Assembly (NCBI GenBank): GCA_012797095.1
Contig: JAAZPS010000333.1
Location: forward strand, 1-6,047
Direction: 5' to 3'
Length of the DNA stretch: 6,047 nucleotides
Source of the DNA: Bacillota bacterium
Lineage (GTDB): Bacteria; Bacillota; Dethiobacteria; DTU022
This document shows positions 1 through 5,074 of the stretch, piece after piece. Under the pieces are notes generated by a model. The model worked only from the letters and a program-made list of their open reading frames with translations, was not told the origin of the DNA and made no database searches. Each line of letters starts with the position of its first letter. The first letter of the stretch is position 1. A program made the translations under genes and the position numbers.

Positions 1-67
1 CCAAAACCTTCAATATTTTTTCTGCTACCGAAAGGAATTTCATCTCAACTAAACGAACTATGTCCAT
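1..67 (-). CDS. Unidentified AT-rich gene, N-terminal 22 codons only (possible HARE-HTH-like start)
   Basis: An ATG at 65-67 opens a reading frame of 22 full codons with no stop before the left edge. The peptide begins MDIVRLVEMKFLSVAEKILK and ends VL. Support for a real gene is the leader: GGAGG six nucleotides upstream of the ATG, and a perfect AAGGAGG twelve upstream. An in-frame ATG at 41-43 (residue 9) has a poorer ribosome site. Codons are AT-rich (ATA, TTA, AAA, GTA) and the stretch is 34% GC, unlike the glycolytic genes. The pattern M-K-F-x3-A-E-K-I-L-K resembles the opening of HARE-HTH winged-helix domains, found for example in RNA polymerase delta and some restriction enzymes. Fourteen residues cannot establish this, so the function is unknown. 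It is co-directional with eno, 100 bp downstream, and may have been acquired separately. Confidence 0.55.
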   Translation of the reverse strand, partial: MDIVRLVEMKFLSVAEKILKVL

Positions 68-122
68 GAGGAACCTCCGCCTCCTTAGGGGGTATTCATT
101 CTTGACGAATGTGAGGTTCCTC
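68..122 (-). repeat. 10-bp perfect inverted repeat abutting the start codon, with an inner hairpin
   Basis: GAGGAACCTC at 68-77 is the exact reverse complement of GAGGTTCCTC at 113-122, with 35 bp between. A smaller inverted repeat lies inside: CATTC (97-101), a 5-nt loop, and GAATG (107-111). In the minus-strand transcript the outer 10-bp stem would end directly at the AUG of the partial gene and cover part of its ribosome site. It is not followed by a T-run in either direction, so it does not look like an ordinary intrinsic terminator. It could be a translational control element, a protein-binding site or the remnant of a mobile-element end. The sequence alone does not decide between these. 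Confidence 0.6.
74..86 (-). promoter_or_regulatory. Double Shine-Dalgarno site for the partial gene at 1-67
   Basis: Read on the minus strand, two purine-rich sites precede the ATG at 65-67. A perfect AAGGAGG (80-86) has 12 nt spacing. A GGAGG (74-78) has 6 nt spacing, which is the more usual distance. Four bases of the nearer site (GAGG, 74-77) lie inside the 3' arm of the 10-bp inverted repeat at 68-77, so folding would hide it. The farther site stays in the loop. This supports the start choice and suggests structure-dependent initiation; the second part is inference. Confidence 0.55.
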
Positions 123-147
123 TTCTATATTAAGGAAGTTACCCCCT
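87..147 (-). repeat. 8-bp perfect inverted repeat interleaved with the 10-bp repeat
   Basis: AGGGGGTA at 87-94 is the exact reverse complement of TACCCCCT at 140-147. Along the minus-strand RNA the arms come in the order 147-140, 122-113, 94-87, 77-68, so this pairing crosses the 10-bp one. The two stems can therefore coexist only as a pseudoknot, or else exclude each other. If the 8-bp stem formed alone, it would enclose the first arm of the other stem and leave the ribosome site open. The alternation is inference; the complementarity is directly visible. Confidence 0.5.
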
Positions 148-167
148 TCTAAAATCCTACAGTAATT
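123..167. other. Intergenic DNA just downstream of eno, no clear terminator
   Basis: This AT-rich stretch follows the eno stop. On the minus strand only weak pairing is seen, such as GAAG/CTTC around 135-149, with no uridine run after it. No gene or confident promoter is seen here. Transcription from the glycolytic operon could therefore pass into the partial gene at 1-67, unless the interleaved repeats or a factor stop it. Confidence 0.4.
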
Positions 168-1454
168 TTACACTAACCCCTGCTTCAGGATCGAGGAGCC
201 GGCAAAACGGCTGCCCTTGCCGAGTGCGTCTTCAATGCGGAGAAGCTGGTTGTACTTGGCCACGCGATCGACCCGGGAGGGGGCTCCAGTTTTGATCATT
301 CCCGCTTCGGTCGCCACCGCCAGATCGGCGATAAAGCTGTCGCTGGTCTCACCGGAACGGTGTGAAATGATCGCCTCGTATCCCGAACGGTGGGCCAGAG
401 CAACTGTTTCCAGGGTCTCGCTCAGGGTGCCCACCTGATTGAGCTTGATCAGAATGGCATTGGCCACCCCTTTTCCAATACCGGCAGCAAAACGCTGCGG
501 GTTGGTCACAAAAAGATCGTCCCCGACCAGCTTGATCCTCCTGCCGAGGGCCCTGGTAAGGGTGCTCCAACCGGCCCAGTCTTCTTCACCCAGACCATCC
601 TCGATGCTGATGATCGGGTAGCGCTCCACAAGGCTGCGATAATATTCGATCAGCTCATCGCTGCTGAAGATTTTCCTCTCAAGGCGGTAGCCGCCATTTT
701 TATCGAGCAGCTCCGTTGCAGCCACATCCAGGGCCAGGTAGATCTCCTCCCCGGGGCGGTAACCGGCCGCGGCGATAGCCTCGACGATAAGTTCGAGAGC
801 AGCGGCATTGGAGTCAAGATCAGGCGCAAAACCGCCTTCATCACCTACCGCTGTGCTCAATCCCCGGGCTGAAAGGATCTTTTTCAGATGGTGAAACACC
901 TCCGCGGCCATCTGCAGGGCCCGGGTAAAACTTTCAGCCCCGGCGGGAACGATCATGAATTCTTGAATATCGACATTGTTGTCCGCATGCTCGCCCCCGT
1001 TGAGGATATTCAGGAACGGTACCGGCAGCAGGGTCCCCCGCAAGCCTCCCAGATAGCGATACAGGGGCAGATCAAGCATCGCCGCCGCAGCCCGGGCTGC
1101 GGCCAGGGAGACGCCGAGAATGGCGTTTGCGCCAAGCTTCTCCTTGTTATCCGTTCCGTCCAACGCGATCATGATCCCGTCGAGCTGCTGCTGTTCCAGA
1201 ACGCTCAGCCCGCAAAGGGCTGGGGCAATCTGCTCGTTGACATGGGCCACTGCCCGGAGCACACCCTTGCCCAGATAGCGCTCCTTATCACCATCGCGCA
1301 GCTCCACCGCCTCAAAGGCACCCGTCGAAGCTCCCGAGGGAACTGCGGCCCGGCCGCGCCAACCGCCCTGCAACCAGAGCTCCGTTTCCAGGGTGGGGTT
1401 GCCCCGCGAGTCCAGAATCTCCCGCGCCTTGATCCTGCTAATCCGATCTTCCAT
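168..1454 (-). CDS. eno: Enolase (phosphopyruvate hydratase)
   Basis: Converts 2-phosphoglycerate to phosphoenolpyruvate in the cytoplasm, using magnesium. The protein has 428 residues, normal for bacterial enolases. The N-terminal cap domain has ILDSRGNPT (13-21) and the mobile loop SGASTGAFE (40-48). The barrel carries NGGEHADNNVDIQEF (152-166), GDEGGFAP (204-211), ALDVAATE (241-248), IEDGL (284-288), VGDDLFVTN (310-318), the catalytic-lysine strand ILIKLNQ (334-340), SHRSGE (364-369) and IKTGAPSR (387-394). By family comparison the catalytic residues are E165, E206, K337 and K388, and the metal ligands D243, E285 and D312; all are present. The start is ATG with AAGGAG nine nucleotides upstream. 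It is the last glycolytic gene, 39 bp after the gpmI stop, and the short gap suggests co-transcription. Nothing appears damaged. The identification is essentially certain. Confidence 0.98.
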   Translation of the reverse strand: MEDRISRIKAREILDSRGNPTLETELWLQGGWRGRAAVPSGASTGAFEAVELRDGDKERYLGKGVLRAVAHVNEQIAPALCGLSVLEQQQLDGIMIALDGTDNKEKLGANAILGVSLAAARAAAAMLDLPLYRYLGGLRGTLLPVPFLNILNGGEHADNNVDIQEFMIVPAGAESFTRALQMAAEVFHHLKKILSARGLSTAVGDEGGFAPDLDSNAAALELIVEAIAAAGYRPGEEIYLALDVAATELLDKNGGYRLERKIFSSDELIEYYRSLVERYPIISIEDGLGEEDWAGWSTLTRALGRRIKLVGDDLFVTNPQRFAAGIGKGVANAILIKLNQVGTLSETLETVALAHRSGYEAIISHRSGETSDSFIADLAVATEAGMIKTGAPSRVDRVAKYNQLLRIEDALGKGSRFAGSSILKQGLV

Positions 1455-1493
1455 CAGCCAACTCTCCTTTTACAGATATCGGGTTAATCACGG

Positions 1494-3023
1494 TTAAAGA
1501 ATCAAATTTCGCCCGGTCATCTGCGGCGGCTGCGGCAGCCCGGCCAGCGCCAGAATGGTCGGGGCGATATCGGCAAGCCGCCCATCCTGCCGCAGCCGCA
1601 CCGGACCGGCCCCGGGCAAAAGGCAGGGAACCGGATTGAGCGTATGAGCGGTATGCCTGCCGCCGTCCGGGGCGATCATCGTTTCGGCATTGCCGTGATC
1701 ACCGCAGATAACGATGCGCCAGCCCTTTTCCAGGGCCGCCTCCACCAGCGGGCCCAGCTGCCTGTCCACGGCCTCGATCGCCTTTACCGCCGCCTTGAAA
1801 TCACCGGTATGACCGACCATATCCGCATTGGCAAAATTGACCACCAGGAGCCGGTGCCTCCCTTCAGCGATAGCCTGTACGGCCGCTTCCCTCACGCCGG
1901 CCGCGCTCATCTCCGGTTTTAGATCATAGGTTGCCACCCTGGGCGAAGGGATCAGGCGCCGCTCCTCTCCCGGAAAAAGCTCTTCGCGGCCTCCATTGAA
2001 AAAGAAGGTCACATGGGCATACTTTTCAGTCTCGGCAAGGCGCAGTTGCGGTAAACCGGCCTCGCTGTAACACTCGCCAAGGGTCCCGTCAGGATAATCC
2101 GGGGGAAAGGCCACCGGCAGGGAAAGGTTCCGTTCATATTCAGTCATCGTCACAGTATAGGGCCGCGGCGGCACCGGACCGCGCTCGAAGTGGGGAAACT
2201 GTTCATCGGTCAGGGCATGGCTGAGCTGCCGCACCCGGTCAGGCCGAAAGTTGAAGAAAATAACACTGTCATTTTCCCGGATCACGGCCAGGGGAGACCC
2301 GCGCGAATCGGTGATCACCGCCGGTTGAACGAACTCATCGGTCTCACCGCGTTCGTAGGCCTCTTCAAGAGCCTGCCGGGGATCGGTCGAACGGTTCCCT
2401 TCACCGCAGACATAGGCGCGGTAGGCTTTTTCGAGGCGCTTCCAGCGCCTATCCCGGTCCATGGCGTAGTAACGCCCGCTGACGGTAGCGATAAATGCAT
2501 TCCGGTGCTTCTGGCTGCGCCGGTAAAAACGTTCGATATAGGGACGCGCGCAGGCCGGAGCCGTATCCCGTCCATCGAGAATGGCATGGATGAAAAGAGG
2601 CCCGGCCTGCTGCCGCTCGGCCAGCTCCACCAGAGCCAGCAGATGGTCGGTGTGGCTGTGCACTCCCCCGTCGGAGAGGAGGCCGATCAGATGAATGCTG
2701 CCCGCTGAACGGCGTGCCCGCTGCACCGCCTCCCGAAGGACCGGGTTTTCAAAGAAGGTGCCCTCCTCGATGGATCGGGAGATCCGGCTGAGATCCTGAA
2801 GGACGATCCGGCCCGCCCCCAGATTGAGGTGGCCCACCTCGGAGTTGCCCATCTGACCCGGCGGTAGTCCGACCGCCTCCCCGGCAGCTCCGAGCAGACA
2901 CCAGCTGAACCGTCCAAACAGATCGTTTATCCGGGGTGTTTGTGCTTGCAGGATCGCATTGCCGGCGGGGTCGCTGCGGCAGCCCCAGCCGTCAAGAATG
3001 ACCAGCGCTACCGGGGGATTCAA
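1494..3023 (-). CDS. gpmI: 2,3-bisphosphoglycerate-independent phosphoglycerate mutase
   Basis: Interconverts 3- and 2-phosphoglycerate through a phosphoserine intermediate with two metal ions (manganese in the Bacillus enzymes); alkaline-phosphatase superfamily. The protein has 509 residues, normal length. The N-terminus reads VALVILDGWG with metal ligand D11, and the nucleophile S61 lies in GQMGNSEVGH (56-65). The inserted transferase domain shows SDGGVHSH (117-124), DGRDTAP (150-156) and NFRPDRVRQL (258-267), with ETEKYAHVTFFFNGG at 331-345. The phosphatase domain resumes with NFANADMVGHTG (D401, H405), GDHGNAE (D442, H443) and HTAHTLNPVP (H460). These ligands match those known in the Geobacillus enzyme at a constant offset. 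The start is TTG, not ATG. It overlaps the tpiA stop in TTGA and places the conserved ILDGWG motif at the usual distance from the N-terminus. It sits between tpiA and eno, its metabolic neighbour. Confidence 0.97.
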   Translation of the reverse strand: MNPPVALVILDGWGCRSDPAGNAILQAQTPRINDLFGRFSWCLLGAAGEAVGLPPGQMGNSEVGHLNLGAGRIVLQDLSRISRSIEEGTFFENPVLREAVQRARRSAGSIHLIGLLSDGGVHSHTDHLLALVELAERQQAGPLFIHAILDGRDTAPACARPYIERFYRRSQKHRNAFIATVSGRYYAMDRDRRWKRLEKAYRAYVCGEGNRSTDPRQALEEAYERGETDEFVQPAVITDSRGSPLAVIRENDSVIFFNFRPDRVRQLSHALTDEQFPHFERGPVPPRPYTVTMTEYERNLSLPVAFPPDYPDGTLGECYSEAGLPQLRLAETEKYAHVTFFFNGGREELFPGEERRLIPSPRVATYDLKPEMSAAGVREAAVQAIAEGRHRLLVVNFANADMVGHTGDFKAAVKAIEAVDRQLGPLVEAALEKGWRIVICGDHGNAETMIAPDGGRHTAHTLNPVPCLLPGAGPVRLRQDGRLADIAPTILALAGLPQPPQMTGRNLIL

Positions 3024-3787
3024 TGCCCGGCCGCCTCCCCTGCTGCAACGATCAGCTCCGCAAATGAATCCGGCTCCAGGCTGGCCCCGCCGACCAAAGC
3101 TCCATTAACCGGAGGGAGGGAAACAAATCCGCCGATATTGCCGGCATTAACACTGCCGCCGTACTGAACCCGCAGGGCGCTTCCAACTTTGTCGCCCAGG
3201 ATCTTCTCGACAACAGCATGCGCCAGGGAGGCTGCCGCCGCAGCATCATCGGGTGAGGCTGCCTGACCTGTCCCGATAGCCCAGACCGGCTCGTAGGCAA
3301 TAACCAATTTCCCGACACTTTCTGGATCGAGCCCCTCCAGGGCCGCGTGCAGCTGCCGCTCCAGAACAGAAGCGGTCTTTTTGGCGCTGCGCTGCGCTTC
3401 GGTTTCACCGATACAGAGGATCGGAAGGAGCCCTTCGTGTAGCGCCCGCTCCAGCTTCTTCCTGATGACGGTATCATCTTCGCCAAAGATATGGCGTCTT
3501 TCGGAATGACCGAGGATAACATGACTCACGCCAAATTCCTTCAGCATCCGCGGTGCGATCTCACCGGTATAGGCACCCTTTTCTTCCCAGGAGATATTCT
3601 GAGCGCCCAGCTTGATCGTGCTTCCTTCCAGCGCCGCTGCTGCGGCAGCAAGGGCGGTGAAAGGGGGGCAGAGCAGCACCTCTACCTTGCTGAATCTCCC
3701 CTCCTGAAGTCTCAGCTGAGCGCAAAATTCCGCCGTCTCTGCAGCTGTTTTATGCATCTTCCAGTTGGCCGCAATGATCAATTCCAT
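3020..3787 (-). CDS. tpiA: Triosephosphate isomerase
   Basis: Interconverts dihydroxyacetone phosphate and glyceraldehyde 3-phosphate; a cytoplasmic TIM-barrel dimer. It has 255 residues, normal length. Visible signatures are AANWKMHK (N8, K10), ILGHSERR with electrophile H94, AYEPVWAIGTGQ with catalytic base E166 and the mobile loop 6, YGGSVN (209-214) and GALVGGASL (229-237) for phosphate binding. Two departures stand out. In an ungapped comparison with yeast TPI, the conserved Arg189 is His190 here, and the Asp of the usual DG-x-LVGG motif is Asn228. Catalytic residues are intact, so activity is expected. The ATG at 3785-3787 is preceded by GGAGG at nine nucleotides. The gene starts 25 bp after pgk and its TGA overlaps the gpmI start by 4 nt, so it belongs to the same operon. 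Confidence 0.97.
   Translation of the reverse strand: MELIIAANWKMHKTAAETAEFCAQLRLQEGRFSKVEVLLCPPFTALAAAAAALEGSTIKLGAQNISWEEKGAYTGEIAPRMLKEFGVSHVILGHSERRHIFGEDDTVIRKKLERALHEGLLPILCIGETEAQRSAKKTASVLERQLHAALEGLDPESVGKLVIAYEPVWAIGTGQAASPDDAAAAASLAHAVVEKILGDKVGSALRVQYGGSVNAGNIGGFVSLPPVNGALVGGASLEPDSFAELIVAAGEAAGH
3034..3040 (-). promoter_or_regulatory. Ribosome binding site that supports the TTG start of gpmI
   Basis: GGGGAGG on the minus strand lies inside the last codons of tpiA, ten nucleotides before the TTG at 3021-3023. No ATG occurs in the gpmI frame near this point. The site together with the 4-nt overlap with the tpiA stop argues for TTG initiation by translational coupling. Confidence 0.6.
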
Positions 3788-3812
3788 GCTTTAATTCCTC
3801 CACTCCTTTGAT

Positions 3813-4991
3813 CTATTTGTCTCGGAGAGCCGCGATCCCGGGGAGCGTCTCCCCTTCCCAGAACTTGAGCGTGGCCCCGCCGCCGGTAGAGATGAAGTCG
3901 ATCTGCCCGGCCAGCCCGAAACTTTCCAGGGCGGCAACGATATCGCCGCCGCCGGCAATTGAAAAGGCCCTGCTCCCGGCGACAGCGCGGGCGACCGTTT
4001 CGGTACCGCGATGGAAAGGCGCTGTCTCGAAGACACCCAGCGGGCCGTTCCAGAGAATCGTTCCTGCCTCGACGGCGATCTCGCCAAACAGGGCCGCCGT
4101 CTCCGGGCCGATATCGACCGCTTTCCAGCCTTCATCGCCCTCCCCGACAGGGACAGTTTTAAACGGGCTTCGTGGTTTCAGCTCCCGGGCTGTGACCAGA
4201 TCGACCGGTAGCTGCAGGCAGCAGCTGCTTGTTTCGCTCTCCTCCAGAATATCCAGAGCATCGTCGACAAGCTCTTCTTCGTACAGAGATTCCCCCAACG
4301 GATAATCGAGGGCGGCCAGAAAGGTGTTCGCCATCGCTCCGCCGAGAAGGAGGGTATCTGCCAGTTTCAGAAAACGGCGGATCACCCCGAGCTTATCCGA
4401 GACCTTGGCTCCCCCCAGAATGGCCGCCAGGGGGCGGGCGGGATCCTCCAGGCAGCGGGTGAGTGTCTCTATCTCTTTGAGCATCAGCAGGCCGGCAGCG
4501 GCGGGGATATAGGCAGCCACGCCGGCGGTGGAGGCATGAGCGCGGTGGGCTGTTCCGAAAGCATCGTTGACCAGGAGATCAGCTGTCTGGGCCAGCTGCC
4601 GGGCGAAATCGGGATCGTTGGCCTCTTCACCCTTTTCAAACCGTAGATTTTCCAGCAAGATCGCCTCGCCGTCGGCAAGGCTTTTCACCGCCTGCTGAAC
4701 CTCCGGCCCGATCACCCGATCCAGCTTGCGGACAGGCTGTCCCAGCAGTTCGGAAAGGCGGATCGCCACGGGATCAAGGCGCAGCTCCGGCCTGACCTCG
4801 CCCCGGGGTCTGCCCAGATGGGAGGCCAGGATCAGGCGGGCACCCCGCTCGAGAAGATCGGTAATGGTCGGCAGCGCCGCCCGGATCCGGGTATCATCCA
4901 CCACCCGCTCTCCGGAAAGGGGGACATTGAAATCGACTCTCAGAAGCACCCTTTTCCCCTTTACTGCCACATCGGAGACACTCAGTTTCAT
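3813..4991 (-). CDS. pgk: Phosphoglycerate kinase
   Basis: Transfers a phosphate from 1,3-bisphosphoglycerate to ADP, giving 3-phosphoglycerate and ATP, in the cytoplasm. With the start at 4991 it has 392 residues, the usual bacterial size. The N-lobe binds phosphoglycerate through RVDFNVPL (18-25), DDTRI (32-36), HLGRP (58-62), ENLRF (114-118) and NDAFGTAHRAH (142-152). The C-lobe binds nucleotide through GGAKVSDK (193-200), GGAMANTF (217-224), WNGPLGVFE (314-322) and GGGD (347-350), ending with STGGGATL (368-375). Residue 351, after GGGD, is Ile where Ser or Thr is usual. An in-frame start 27 codons upstream (5072) was rejected: its extra residues do not fit the family, and the ATG at 4989-4991 gives the standard MKLSVSDV opening with AAGGTGA (4999-5005) seven nucleotides before it. 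It follows rpoN by 83 bp with no gap gene between. Confidence 0.97.
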   Translation of the reverse strand: MKLSVSDVAVKGKRVLLRVDFNVPLSGERVVDDTRIRAALPTITDLLERGARLILASHLGRPRGEVRPELRLDPVAIRLSELLGQPVRKLDRVIGPEVQQAVKSLADGEAILLENLRFEKGEEANDPDFARQLAQTADLLVNDAFGTAHRAHASTAGVAAYIPAAAGLLMLKEIETLTRCLEDPARPLAAILGGAKVSDKLGVIRRFLKLADTLLLGGAMANTFLAALDYPLGESLYEEELVDDALDILEESETSSCCLQLPVDLVTARELKPRSPFKTVPVGEGDEGWKAVDIGPETAALFGEIAVEAGTILWNGPLGVFETAPFHRGTETVARAVAGSRAFSIAGGGDIVAALESFGLAGQIDFISTGGGATLKFWEGETLPGIAALRDK

Positions 4992-5034
4992 TCGCCGCTC
5001 ACCTTCCCCGGGCAAATTTTCATGGTTAATCATT

Positions 5035-5063
5035 ATTCTACCACAAAAGTTATTGTTAAACTC
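5035..5063 (-). promoter_or_regulatory. Candidate extended -10 promoter in front of pgk
   Basis: In the AT-rich rpoN-pgk gap the minus strand reads TGGTAGAAT (5035-5043). This is a five-of-six match to TATAAT with the TGn extension. Seventeen nucleotides upstream the -35 position is GAGTTT, a poor match. An extended -10 can work with a weak -35, and a start near 5028 would leave a leader of about 37 nt before the pgk ATG. No CggR-type operator was recognised. A separate promoter here would let the glycolytic genes be expressed independently of rpoN. Confidence 0.35.
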
Positions 5064-5074
5064 GATCGGCAAAG

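Noticed and set aside
68..122. 10-bp inverted repeat as an intrinsic terminator of eno
   Set aside because: The 35-nt spacer is too long and no T-run follows on the minus strand; the next bases are the ATG of another gene.
1..167. Insertion-sequence end or complete mobile element
   Set aside because: Inverted repeats and AT-rich DNA are present, but there is no transposase similarity, target-site duplication or second end in the window.
390..872. 160-codon plus-strand frame inside eno
   Set aside because: It is opposite the conserved enolase barrel and its protein looks like no known family.
888..1487. 199-codon open frame on the plus strand across the 5' half of eno
   Set aside because: It lies entirely opposite conserved enolase motifs, has no family resemblance, and long antisense frames are expected in GC-rich genes.
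2190..2708. 172-codon plus-strand frame inside gpmI
   Set aside because: It is the antisense shadow of the mutase, with no recognisable domain and no neighbouring plus-strand genes.
3808..4305. 165-codon plus-strand frame inside pgk
   Set aside because: Its low-complexity Ser/Pro/Arg composition is typical of an antisense shadow of a GC-rich gene.
4992..5072. 27-codon N-terminal extension of pgk starting at 5072
   Set aside because: The extra residues do not match Pgk, the candidate promoter would lie inside them, and the ATG at 4991 has a good ribosome site and the family's normal N-terminus.
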